From Epiperipatus broadwayi (lineage: Eukaryota; Onychophora; Udeonychophora; Euonychophora; Peripatidae), in contig JAQFVV010000012.1 in NCBI GenBank assembly GCA_028023455.1, positions 13,656,364-13,720,363 of the forward strand: a DNA stretch of 64,000 nt. Reading direction: 5' to 3'. Every line of letters begins with the position of its first letter. Within the stretch, counting starts at the first letter, position 1. Positions 12,246 to 24,560 of this stretch are shown piece after piece. Made by a program: the position numbers and the translations under genes. Below the pieces are notes generated by a model. It was not told where the DNA came from. It ran no database searches and saw only the letters and a program-made list of their open reading frames with translations.

Positions 12246-12534
12246 TTTTTCAGTTTTAGATGAGACAATTTCAACTTTACTTCAAGGTCTCGCATTACTT
12301 ATGGTTTACAATATGTATCTTCAGTGTTATTTTTCTTTTGATTTTCTTCATGTATTTATATTTTCAAGAAATCCATCCACTCTACCTCATACAACTGATA
12401 TACATGACTACACATGTGAAAAGAATAAATGACTCCCAATGCTGAATCAACAGTCACCAGTAGGTCCACATCATCATCTCCCACTCATATATAATCAGTG
12501 CTTGTAATACTTTTGCTTATTTTGTTGTTCATTT

Positions 12535-12760
12535 ATTTACTATGCTTTTATTCATTTTATTGTAGATAAATTTTTATTTGTTTGATATTATACTTTGTTT
12601 GAAAAGAATACATATTTTAGCTCCCCCCCCCTTTTTCTCCCTCCATAACTTACAATTTACTATTTTTCTATTTATTCTTCTTTTGTAGATATTTTTATTT
12701 TTTTTTATACTTTGCTTGAAAAGAATGCATATTTTAGTTCACATCCCCCCCCCCCCATTT
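12535..12760 (+). repeat. diverged tandem duplication with poly-C
   Basis: Two copies of TATACTTTG-TTGAAAAGAAT-CATATTTTAG, each followed by a run of 9 to 10 C residues, are spaced about 120 bp. They are probably part of the piggyBac right flank. Confidence 0.6.
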
Positions 12761-13309
12761 TTCAATAATATGGTAATTAATTTTTTTTCCCACATAATTT
12801 ACAATTTACTAAAGTTCTTACTATTATTTTTTTTTTGACCCTCACTAAAACCAAGCATTTCTAATAGATATCCTGCATGGAAGATCTAGGAGATACCCTG
12901 CATGCCAGTATAAGATTTGGGCTGGGCAGTTAAAAACGAAAATAGAAATTGTCTAACTTCTGACACATTTTATCAATAAAATCTAACTCAGGTTATGTTA
13001 TATATCTTTTTTTTCTTTTCAGCATTTTATGACAAATGTGATGAAGCTGTCTATGAAATTGTAATTTTAAGTTATACCTTTCAAAATTTACAATTTGTGA
13101 ACCAATGTAAAAAATAAACATGTTTAAAAATGTAAAAAAATCTTTTTTTTTTAATTTTTTTTTTTTTTTGGTAATAACTTTTATCAGCTTTATTACATTC
13201 TTTCATATTTGCACTTTCTAAAAATTTATATATATTTATTGTAATAAATTAGAAATTTCATTTAAAATTATATGTCCTGTAATTTTTTTTAAAAATTCAA
13301 GATGGCCAC

Positions 13310-13722
13310 TTAGGTTTCAAAGAGAGATTTGAATATTTAACAGAAGACCAACATAGAGACTATGGACTATTCACCAAAAAGTGGATAGATGTATGTTAAA
13401 TGTAATAATGGATTAAAAATGAAATACATGAGTGAAAAATTCAAACAAATAACAATGATATCATTAAAAGAATTAAAAGATTGTGAACTGGACATATTTC
13501 TAGAAGGGATGATAATAGATTGTCAATTGAACTTATAAATTCAATCCCAAAAGCTTGTAAAAGACCTAAAAAGAGATCACATATGAGATAGATGGATGAA
13601 AGAAGAAAGTTTGCTGGTATGATGTGGAAATAAAAGGCTAGGGATCAGAGAAATCAAATTAAATTTGAGAGATCTTCATCTGTAGTGAATCAATAATAGT
13701 TAAAAATGATGATGATGATACA
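13310..13722 (+). mobile_element. RTE-type LINE, 3'-terminal fragment
   Basis: The translation includes GHISRRDDN, a KRPKKRS basic stretch and an ERRKFAGMMW-like segment. This matches the C-terminal region common to RTE LINEs (GH-ARR, RGRPKKRW, W-A-DR). It ends with a GATGATGATGAT tail at about 13706-13718, the trinucleotide tail usual for this clade. The same 3' region recurs, inverted, at 17.08-17.36 kb. It is 5'-truncated and broken by stops, as is normal for LINE copies. Confidence 0.7.
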
Positions 13723-16010
13723 TACAAAACAATTTTATTACCTACAGAAATATTATTGTATATTTCTTGGCTAATATGTACTTAAATTTATTAAGCATAA
13801 GATAGAAATTAATATAATCGACCAAATGAAAAAATATAATTAAATATTAATATATTTACTCATGAACTGAAAGATGCATTGCATATAATTTTTAATAAAT
13901 TTAAAATTAGCATTAAATGTAAACTTGAATGACTACTAAATGAAAATTTAATTTAGTTTTCTGTATAAAATTTTTTAAAGAAAAAAGTATGTAGAGGGGG
14001 AGGGGGATCATTTAAATTATTTCATATGTAGTTTTTCAGGGAAGGATAAATTAACCCAAATGGATCCATAAGAGTGGAAGTGTGAAGAATCTCTGATCTA
14101 TTAGAAACTTATAATAAATCTACTTTAGTAATGTGAAATACAAACAAATACAATGATGTTAATTAAATAACCAAAATAAAGCAAAGTAAGCAATTTTCTA
14201 CACATATTTAATCCTGGAATTTTATGATATCTAAAAGTTGGCAACAATGAAAATAGAAAAATAATACAATTACCCAGATTTTTAAAAAAGCAGGGGGGAG
14301 GGGGTTCATGGAGAACATAGAAAGAAAATGTTTGAAGAAACTCCAAACATACATTAATAATTTATAAATGATGGCTTCTGAGTTTAAAAAATCTTTTATA
14401 GTAGGTAAGTATAGCAATAAATACAACAAATGTTTAATCATGTTTATGTATAAATCCAAGAAAAAAAGTAAAAAGATTACATAATAAGATATGATAGATT
14501 AAGATAGATTACTGAATTAGACACAGAAAATTGAATGGAAAAACAATGTTGAAAGACATCACTGAAGTATAATTTCAAGTAGTGTTGGGAAAAAAATATA
14601 ATGAATAGTGTCTTTAAATAAAAACCCTACAGTCAAGACATCTCTCTAACTTCACTTTAATATAAATTTAAAATAATAGTTCAGGTCTAATCTAAAAGAT
14701 GAATTTAAAAAGACTCTCATCTTACACAATGTTTATCTATGGTAGAACAATCCTTGGAAGAAAAAAGATATTTAACTAAAAATTATCTGAAGTTAAAGCA
14801 TTAAGTTTTTTTATAGATTAGACAATGCTTAGACAATTTTAGCACATATGAGTGTTCCACTTTTTCCTAATTTAAAAATAAAATAAAATATACATTTTTA
14901 TTTATATATGAAAATAAATAGACTTAAAAATATTCTTTCTAACTTTTCTTTTAAGTTAGTGTTAGCAAAGAAACACATTTTTAAAAATATATTTAACACA
15001 CAGACTTCTTCATTCCTGTATATCAGGGATAAAGGACATTTTTTCTGCCAAAGATCATTTAAATATTTATAATCTCATTCATGGGCTATAGATTAAATCC
15101 TTATTCAGATACAGCATATAATATAGATAATTTGTTAGAATACTGCATCTCTGATAGAATGAAATAGAATTATTAAAAAGGTTGAGAGATAAGGATACAG
15201 ATAAGAAAATAAATATTTTATTTAACATTTTAATTAAATATTTGCACATATATTTGCACTGCATTATGTCCTTGTTTAAATAGAAGTTTTATACAGGTCC
15301 ATTTTATATACATTTGTGAAAATGTCTGGGATCAGACTGAGAGTTTTCAAGAGTGAAACTTGGCCAAGAAGTTCCCCACTCCTGCTGTATGACAAAAAAA
15401 GATATTACATATTCATAACAGGAGGGGGGAAATCATCATTATTAACAACTAAGAGACAAAAAAGTTACATATCTAATATTAATATAACTATTTATTTCAT
15501 TAATACATAATAATAACTTTCTTAATTTATAATGTGCATAGAAAAATAATAAATACTTTAAAATTTTAAAAAATAGATCAAGAGTTTGATTAAGTTAAAA
15601 GAAAAAATGCATGCATATAAATATGCTTAGATATATCCTTATAGTATAGATAACAAATTCTGGATACAAATCTAGACTGTCAATGTAAGGATTGTTCGAG
15701 CATGATAAAAAAAATTCCATGTAGTCAACTCACAATCAATTCAATTGATTATCCAATATTGAAAGATCTAGCTATTTTTAGCTGGAGAATAAAGTATTAT
15801 TCAGGCCCATCTGGTTCATTAATACAAATATTAAAAAAATAAATAAAATATAAATTATTTCTACAAGAATGTAGTCTATAGTTTATATTGATACATACAC
15901 ACATAAAAAACACACTGATCTGTTTATGCACATTTAGATATAAATAACAATCACAAATAAAAGAATATCTACATGAATAAATAAATAAATTCTGCAATTT
16001 AGACAAAATT
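13723..16010. other. AT-rich stretch, no gene seen
   Basis: Probably intronic to the minus-strand gene. Two G-rich patches (about 13993-14008 and 14290-14304) stand out, but no other structure was found. Confidence 0.5.
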
Positions 16011-16013
16011 TAC

Positions 16014-16237
16014 CTTAGTTTCTTTTTTAATCTTGAAATCTTTTTCATAGTTATCATCAGAATCTTCAGATACATCAAGAAAATTATCAGTTTTGATCCC
16101 CATCACAGTAGCATTATCCATAGCCGCTGGAGAATTAGTAAGAGGACTTAGATTGGATGCAGTTTTAGAAACAATCTCATCTGGTTTTGGAATTGAAGAG
16201 ACTGGTGATATAATAATTGGCTCTTTTGAAGGCTTAA
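16014..16237 (-). CDS. internal exon of an unidentified host gene (224 nt)
   Basis: On the minus strand the acceptor ATTATTTTAG precedes 16237 and the donor AAG|GTAAATTT follows 16014. Only one frame is open: two leftover bases, then 74 codons ending exactly on a codon boundary. The peptide begins KPSKEPIIISPVSSIPKP and carries an acidic patch DVSEDSDDNYEKD followed by KIKKETK. It is Ser/Pro/Asp/Lys-rich and likely disordered. Base composition is visibly less AT-rich than the flanks. No domain is recognised. It is the best-supported exon in the window. The entering phase (needs one base from upstream) does not match the nearest upstream candidate at 30.37 kb, so at least one exon lies between. 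Confidence 0.75.
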
Positions 16238-16569
16238 CTAAAATAATAAATTCATCGTGATAATCAACTCTTGAATATGCATATACATAAATTTACAATT
16301 TCACATACAAATATATATGATTGTATATAAAAAATGAAATATGAATAAATAAAAAAAAGATATAATTCTATCAAAAAGTAAACATGTTTACATGCATTGA
16401 AATGTACTAGTGGGTTAAACAGGTGTCAGGGTAAAGGCAGCCAATAACGCTATAATTGATAACCCAATAATTAACAATTTTTTAAAAAATTTGTTATAAT
16501 TTGATATCTTTTTTACATTTCACTTTATCACATAGGTCACTACTAATAATTTAAGATAACTACAAAAAT

Positions 16570-16985
16570 ATTTACCTGAAGGGTTGTGATAATGGTATAC
16601 TGTATTAAACATGATAATATGTTGAACTATTTCCATCATCTATTAGTAAATGTTTAATGTATAGAAAATTTTAAACTTTATTTAAACTCTTCAAATACAC
16701 ACAACTTATTTAAGTGTATCAGTGTTATTAGATGGAGTGGAGAGTGGTGGGTCGTGTGAAAGTCTGTGCTCATACCCTAATATTACAACTTATTAGTAAA
16801 ACACACGAATAGACACATTTGAGTAATTACTAACCTGTATTGTCTATTTATGTCTTATTACTAACAAGTTGTTTGTATTTGAAAAGTTTTAATAAAGTTT
16901 AACATTTTCTATACATTAAACATTTACTGATAGATGATGGAAATAGTCCAACATACTACCACAACTAGAAAAATGATATAAATAT
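16570..16985. repeat. inverted pair of Penelope-type terminal repeats
   Basis: About 16575-16710 and the reverse complement of about 16850-16978 match closely (CTATTTCCATCATCTAT-AGTAAATGTTTAATGTATAGAAAA and following). Both match the terminal repeat at 7.16-7.35 kb. About 140 bp of unique sequence with a GGAGTGGAGAGTGGTGGG patch lies between them. No RT remains, so this is an inverted solo-repeat pair. Confidence 0.75.
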
Positions 16986-17084
16986 TAACCATTTTGAAAA
17001 TGAATTGAGTCATTTGGTATTATTTTACATAAAAACATAAATAATGAGATTTTATACTAAAGGATATAAAATAAATTGTATTTT

Positions 17085-19985
17085 CATCATCATTTTTAAC
17101 TGTTAGTCCACTGTAGGATAAATGTGTCTCCAAGCTTAATCCTGATCTCCAGCCTCTCTTCTCCGTATCATATCAGCAAACTTCCCTATTTGATCCATAT
17201 ATCTCATATCTAATCTCTTTCTAAGTCTTTTACAATCCCTCTCAGAACCCAATTTATAATTTCAACTGTTTATCCATTATCATCTCTTCTAGCAATATGT
17301 CTAGCCTGGCTTCATTTTAGTTTCTTAATTCTTTCAATCAGGTCAATAATATATGTTCTTTTACTCTGTATTCTATTTTCAATCTTTTGTTATTCCTAAA
17401 ATACATCTCTCCATACTTGGTTCACTAATCTGAAGACTCTGCATTCCTCTTCCAATAAATGGCCAAAACTCGGATCTATAAGTCAGAACTGATAAAACAC
17501 ATCTATTAAAAACCTTTATTTTCAAATATATAAGCATATTTTCTTTAATATTAAATTATTTCTACCTAAAGCACCTATTCAATTTTAATTCTATAATTAA
17601 TTTCATTGACTATGTTTCCATCTGTATTAATAATCTATTCCAAGCAAGATATTTGTAATTGTTAACTTCTAATTAATCATTATCAATCCTTATTTACTTC
17701 TTCTAAAAAAAATACATTGAACATTGGTTTAATCTTTTTAGCATTTATCTTTAATCTTAGTTTTTCATTTTTATCTGATCAATCTTGCAATATTTCCAAA
17801 AGTTCTAAAGCGTTATTTGCAAAAATCATATCATCAGCAAAATCTAGATGAGTTAAATAATCTCCATTTACTTTTACTTCTTTAGCTTCCCACTTTAATT
17901 CACAAAATACTTTTTCTAAAACTGCTATAAAAAGTTTTTAAAATCTGGAATAACACTGTTATACACCTTTCTTAATGTTAATTTTTTTAGTATCATTAAT
18001 CATTGTTGTTGCATTTCGATAAATATTCTTCAGAATATTATATCCTGGTTTATATCTAGTTGATCCAATGTTTTAATCATGAAATGCTTATAGAATCAAA
18101 TATCTTTTCATAATCTATAAACCCAAAGCATTATGGCAAATCAACTACATTGGTCTTTTTATAACTTCTCTTAATATTTGGATGTGATCCACTATGCTAA
18201 AATCACTTTTAAATCCAACTTGTTCTTTTGGTTAATTAAAATCCAAAGCTTGCTGTAGACAAGTTGTAATTATGTTGATAAAAATTTTGTATACAACAGA
18301 TAAAAGATTGAAATTTCTGCAATTTCTAATATATTCTTTATCACCTTTCTTAAATATCAATATTACTTCTGCATTCTGCCAACCATCTGATATATCTTTA
18401 TCATTTAAACATTTGATACATAACTATGCCAACAATTTTTCTGTATTCTTCCGATTATTTTGTACATCTTTAACATTTAGACATTTGTTATATAATTTTG
18501 CCAACAATTTTTCTTTCATCTATTATCTTTTAATATATCAATAATAATTCCACCACTTCTTGCAGCTTTTCCCTTCTTCATACACTTAATTAAGTCTCAC
18601 TTCTTCATTTAAGATGTTAGATAATTCAGAAGTTATACTAGTTGTAAGAAATATTTCCACACATTTCATATTATCTTTCTTTTTAATAAGAGATCCATCT
18701 TTTATTCTTATTGCAAAAATAAATTTCCTAGGTCAATATCAAAATATTGTTTTCTACTTTTGAGACTTTTATTTTTAACTATAGCTTTCCTTGCTAATTG
18801 ACAATTATATTTTCTTATATTGTTAATAAGTTTTTTTCTTTTTAGCAAGAGATCCATCTTTTATTCTTATTGCAGAAATAAATTTCCTAGGGCAAAACTA
18901 AAATGTTGTTTTCTACTTTTGAAACTTTTATTTTTAATTATAGTTTTCCTTGCTAACTGATAATTATATTTTCTTATATTGTTAATAAGTTTTTTCATAA
19001 CATTTAATAAAACTAGATATTCTTCTTAAAAGATCGTTTTTATATATTTTCATATTCCTTCTTTTCTTCATACATTATCTTGCCTTAATAAAAGATTTAT
19101 TGGATAATTACTGTGTTTTTCCACCAGCTACCTTTGTTGCAGTTTTTAATAGTATATCAATTATCTTTTTACTGATTTCATTCAAACATATGCCATCTTC
19201 AAAATCTGTTTATATTTTTAAATTATTTGCAAGTTCTAATATAAATTCATTTGAATGTTTCTAAAGATTAGCAATATCAGCTATGAATACTAATTTTCTT
19301 AATCTTTTTTGTCTCTCAGTTTATATTACCATGTATCATACAACTCACCAATTGACAATCACTTTATGTATTGAATCTTTTAAGAATACTACAATCTTGA
19401 ATTCCTTTCTGTTAGTCAAAATGGAATCCAATTCTGCTCTATCTTCATTTCGATGCTTTCATGTCCAATTCTAATTAGCATTTTTCTTAAAATAAAAATC
19501 ATAATGTATAAGTTTTTTTGTTTCTTTTTTTACAAACCCCACTAGTCTGTTTCCTCTCTTATTTCCATCACAATAACTAAATTTATCCACAGAATTTTCA
19601 TCTTTCAATCATTTACCAATTCTAATATTAACCTCTTCCATGATACAATTTTAAAATGTTTGATTTGATTAAAAGCATTTTGTATATTCATATATCTTAT
19701 TCTTCTTCATTACAATGAGATTTTGTTATGCATAAACCTAAACTATCTGCATTTGGTATCTTCCATTATGTTGAATAACTAATCTTGTACCTCTGTCTGA
19801 TACACCATAAAACCACAATTTCCATTTGTGCTTCCAGTGTTTGTTCTCCATTTTTTTGATGAGGTGTTTCTTCACCTTTAATTCTAACTTCATAAAGACC
19901 AACAATGTTGCATTTAATATTAGATAATACTTCTTCCTATTAGTGCAATTTTCCTTCACTTGAAAATCATCTGCAGTTATAAGAT
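17085..19985 (-). mobile_element. RTE-type non-LTR retrotransposon, decayed
   Basis: Reading down from about 19,985: an apurinic-type endonuclease N-part (IVGLYEVRIKGEE near 19,870-19,900) and an endonuclease C-part (W-W-like, then AELDSILTNRK near 19,420-19,460). Then come an RT with VILIFKKGDKEYI-N (about 18,340-18,385) and YKIFINIITTCLQQA (about 18,250-18,300), and the catalytic FADD in LTHLDFADDMIFA (FADD at 17830-17841). The KRLRKR-type 3' end follows at about 17,100-17,300. The EN-RT order, the C-terminal block and the TCATCATTTTT-type tail (plus strand) point to the RTE clade. The copy is full of stops and frameshifts. Internal tandem duplications occur at 18.39-18.52 and 18.68-18.99 kb. 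Confidence 0.85.
18680..18992 (-). repeat. internal tandem duplication in the RTE copy, about 155-160 bp
   Basis: AAGAGATCCATCTTTTATTC and the following sequence, through TATATTGTTAATAAGTTTTTT, appear twice in succession (from about 18,695 and about 18,845). Differences between copies show the duplication is old. Confidence 0.8.
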
Positions 19986-19989
19986 TTAA

Positions 19990-22900
19990 ATAAAAAGTTA
20001 TCGATTGGCAGCATAGATCAGGGATTTTTAACTCCCTCTGCCTTCAATATCACACTGCTGCCTTAGCTGGTGATTTTACATCCTGCTGGGAATGAGAGCC
20101 ATTTATTTTTCCCCCTGATTGTAAATATCTATTTAAAAAATTCATTCACACACACATTTCTTGTCTTCAAGAGAGAAAAAAAAAACAAAAAAAAAACATG
20201 GTAAATTTTTAATTTTAAATTCAGAGGTAAAAATTCAATAAATTCACTACCTATTTTGTAACAATTTAATTTCATTTCCCTATTCACATTACTTTTAAAA
20301 TGTATTTTCTAATTATTAATTTTTCTGTATACATATTTTTTCATTATTTAATTATTTTTTTAAATAAATTCTGTAATTAATTATTACTTATAATTAAGAT
20401 TTTTTTTTTATTATTTCATTTATATATGTAAAAGCAAATTTGCTTTGTAATAAGTCATTTTAATTATATGCACATATTAATATTTTTTTCTAAAACTAAA
20501 ATCTAAGATATTTCTACCCACCCCAACTTAGTCCTGCTAGACTTGTTGGACCAAAATGACCATGATAAGGTGTTTTAATCCCTCCTCATAATGATACATA
20601 TTGCTCAAAGTTTAAAAATTTCAACTGTCTTATAAAATATTTTGTCCAATTGCTAAATATATTTATATTTCAAAATGTACATCTATAACATATTGTACCA
20701 TTTATCAGTAAATTAGGGTTTATACACTATTAATTTCAGTGCATTCATTGACCAAGTTACGTCAGCATCTGATAATTCATTTATTTGAATATGCTAAGTG
20801 TTATCGATAACCTAACTATTTTTCCTGGTCAAACAACCCCAGTTTATTATAACTAAGTTTTAATAGTAGTTAGAGAAGAACCAGTTTTTCATACACATGA
20901 ATCGACTGGCTCCCTATTTATAATAGTTGCAATTAGGTGTTGAATTACTGCCTTCTGGAGGATTGCAATTTATGGTAAGACATTGGCATTTATAATTGGT
21001 AAGATTATAACAGATTTAGTTGATAATACTATAACAATTAAATTAAATAAACAACAGAGTAAATTATATTCCTATGATTTATTAATTTTATAATTCTGTC
21101 ACACATTTATTAGTGATAACAAAAGAGAATTAAAAAAATGTAAACCCTTTAAATATAATACGCAACTCAATACTCGCAATGACAAATATTTGTCTTCATA
21201 ATATCAAACTAATTTATTTCTTGAAAGTCCATTATTGCTGTTCTCAGGAGTTATCTTAATTCACTCTTTAATAACATTTATTACAGCATTTCAACAGTAC
21301 TTATAATTTTCTTAATGTGATCACATATAACACAAAGAATAAAGTTTCTTACCAGGAAGTTTCAATGATTATTTCTATCACCAAGTGAATTATCATGCAT
21401 GATTTGTCTTCTTATAGTATCTTGGTATGCAGTCTGGGGATCTAATCTTCAAGTAAGCAACGGAATTCAATCATGGCATTATTGAGACTCCATGGAGGAA
21501 GTAAGTGTCAGTAGATGCATTATTCTCTATTCACACATTTTATGAAGGCCGAACCCCCACTTTTAAGAATGTAAGAAAACATCTTGTCTTGGCTCAGTAG
21601 AAAAAGATTTTTAATTTATTTCAATGTGTTATCTGATGACACGATGAAAAAAAAAAAGACCTCTGCTCAGCAATGTCCTTTCTTTTGTACCCTCCTAATT
21701 TAAGTATATTGCACAATCCTGTTTACACCATTTCTTTTTCTCTATCCCTGATTTAACTTTTACCAATTTATACATTATTTCCATTTTTCTGTTTACAAAG
21801 ACATCTTCCCCCATCCCCTTCAGTGGCCATCTTTAATTAGTGGCAAAAGAATGCTGCATTTTTAATGGAAGTAATTATAATTGCTTGAGTTTGTAATTCA
21901 CAGATTTTATGTTTGTAAAATTGAAAGGTATTTTTTTTTTCATTTTCTTTTTTTTTTAAAAAAAAAAAAAAGGGTAGTTATAGAAAATATCATTTCCAAT
22001 GTATCTAAAACAAATCACCCAAACAAAATTTACAAAAACTATTTTCTTTCTTGGAATTTAATCTTTTAACTTTAAAATGCTTATGCCAATTGTACCACAA
22101 ATATGGTACCATTCATATATTGTAATATTGTAGACAGTGGCCAACTCTGATTATATCAAATATTACAAGTTTATAAAATGAAAGTTATAATGGGGAAATA
22201 ATATTTAAATTTTCTGGGTTTTTTAATAATAAGAATTGATTTATTTAAATATTTGTTATTTATTAATCGATAATATAAAAATTCTAAACATTGTTGTTTT
22301 TTTTTTTAAGAATAATTGTGAATATTTGTAATTTGTTAAGAAGTATTTATAAAACAGAGAAAAGTATAATATAAAATAAATAATTTATTTTAGTCTCTCT
22401 CTTCAAAATTTAATTTAGTTTTAATTTCTTAAAAAAATAATAAGATAAATATTTTTAAAAAAAGAAAAAAAATGTAAGGTTTTAACATTTTATTAACAAA
22501 TTTTGTTTTAATTAATTAAAGTTATTTTGATTCTTTTCACTTTATCTCTCTCCAAGACAAAAAAAAAATGTTTTTCAAATCAGTCTAATTTAAAGATTAT
22601 CTTGTTTTTCTTTTGATATAAAACAAATAACTAATTTCAAAAATTATGATTACTTTTTTTTAAATTAAAAAAGAGAAATAACTAAAAAACCTTTTATGTA
22701 AAAATAGAAGCAATTGACCAGGATTTAATGTAGGCAAATTTGAGAGAATATGTCATTGGACAGACATGATACAGGATTGATCTAAAACAATATGAGGTCA
22801 GTTAAGGCAGGAGACCTTATTGTCTTAGGAAAAACAATCATATTGATAGGAAAAGTTATTCTTGATGAAGCTGTTGAAAAAAACAGCACTTAATCTTGAT

Positions 22901-24035
22901 TCAGTAGCAGCAGAAGTTAAACTATGAAAAGAATAATGAACATAGTTTTAATAGTGTGAAATAAAATTCATCTTTCTACAAGTACAGAAATGTTTTCTAA
23001 AAAGGATTTCAAAAAAACCATATTAAATTTTAGCTAGAATCTAAGCATAATTAAAGCTCCCTGTTAAATCTGCTCATTAAAAATACATAGAATAGTCCTG
23101 AAGTAATCTGCAATAAGGCCTTGTTTCCATCAAAAAGCATGAATCTCTTTCTGTGCATTAGTCTGGCCTAAAAATTAATAGATTGGAAAAATGGTTAAAT
23201 TCTTTATTGTGGCCTGAAAATGTAATAATAAAGCTTACAAGAAAGCTATCATGGAAAAACCTGAAAATTACAACTATCAAAGAACCCAAAAGAAAAACAA
23301 AACCATGATAATGTAAAGTATTGTAATGTTCACATATACCTCTACATTTATAGATAATTTTTAAATTAAGTAATAATGATAATAATTTTATTAGTATTTT
23401 TTTAGACATTTTTTTTCATCTTATTTTTCTTCCAAAATATAAATGTATAGATCCTTTTCATTTTTATATGGAAATGAGAGTTAATGTATTTTTATCTATG
23501 AAATGCTGCTTTATACTTTTAATTATTGAAGGGAAAATAATTATGTTTATAGTTAATGTTTGTTAATTAAATTAGTAAGAGTCAACAACAAGTTAATATT
23601 ATTTACTACATGAAATTATATTTGGTAGATAAAAATGTATGAAATTTAGAATTGTCATATATAAAACTTTTTTTTAAATTTTGTTAATTAATTTATGAGT
23701 GAAGTTATTAAATGACTTAATGAACACATTCACAAAAAGGTAACTCTTTTACTGACTAGCATGCTTTTGATACATATTAAAAACATGCTAGACAATAATA
23801 AAGTTGAACATTTAAAAATCTACCTTTTCTGTGTATGTGTTACGTTAGATTATAGTTGAATTACTAATGTGTGTGATTTGTTTTCATAATAGCATAGTGT
23901 TTAGGGATTTATAAATAATTCAAATAAGTCTACTTCAATTAAAATAGATTAAGCATATTCACTTATCTTCCAATTGTTCAGTGACAATTCCTAGGGTCTT
24001 GTGATATTAAGCTAGCTTTAGAGCAATAATAGTTA
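19990..24035. other. AT-rich stretch, no gene seen
   Basis: Homopolymer runs and low-complexity patches (for example 21,930-21,972). A possible minus donor (CCTG|GTAAGA) at about 21,348 has no convincing acceptor. A GC-richer patch at 20,037-20,110 is unidentified. Confidence 0.5.
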
Positions 24036-24039
24036 AATT

Positions 24040-24560
24040 TTTTATATATGAAGGTTTGTTTGTTTGGACATCCAGATAGTTCTCTGGATGATGCAAAAGT
24101 ATCATCTTTAAAGACCATTCACTAAGTTTTATTTTTTAGATTAGAAATTAATTTATAGTGGACCTGACCATTCATGTACTTTATGGTCAAAACATTGATG
24201 ATCTGCACATTTCCAGATCTCAGAATTATTTTTACAATTGATAAATTAACACTTGATATGCATACAGGATTGTTATATATTATGCCCAAAGTTTGGCATT
24301 AACTACCAAATCTCTTTTAACTTGTCATAAGAGATGACTTGATTATTCTTGTGTAATACTGGTGATGCAAAATATACTTATAATTGCTTGCATTGTTAAT
24401 CCAGTGTTGATTTCATGCTCATTTTATATTTTGTCAACTTTATATTTATTCCTTTTGTATTCATGATATTTAGAATGATGACGATTTGCAATCAGCCATT
24501 ATTCATCCATACAATTACAAATGGTGATCCAACTGTCGGCCTGATGACTTGGTGCTAAGA
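24040..24560 (+). repeat. dispersed repeat family A, copy 1
   Basis: Matches the reverse complement of 35,300-35,910 in several collinear blocks. These are a TTTGGACATCC-GATA-TTCTCTGG block near 24,075, an ATTGATGATC block near 24,195, and a GATTATTCTTGTGT-AT-CTGGTGAT block near 24,345. No coding sequence is evident. Element class unknown. Confidence 0.75.

Larger units (their letters stand above)
9936..13130 (+). mobile_element. piggyBac-type DNA transposon remnant (ends uncertain)
   Basis: The region holds a full-length but frameshifted piggyBac transposase and AT-rich flanks with local duplications. I could not identify matching terminal inverted repeats beside TTAA targets, so both limits are approximate. 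The left end adjoins the Penelope terminal repeat. C runs (about 12620-12630, 12746-12757) and T runs occur in the right flank. Confidence 0.5.
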
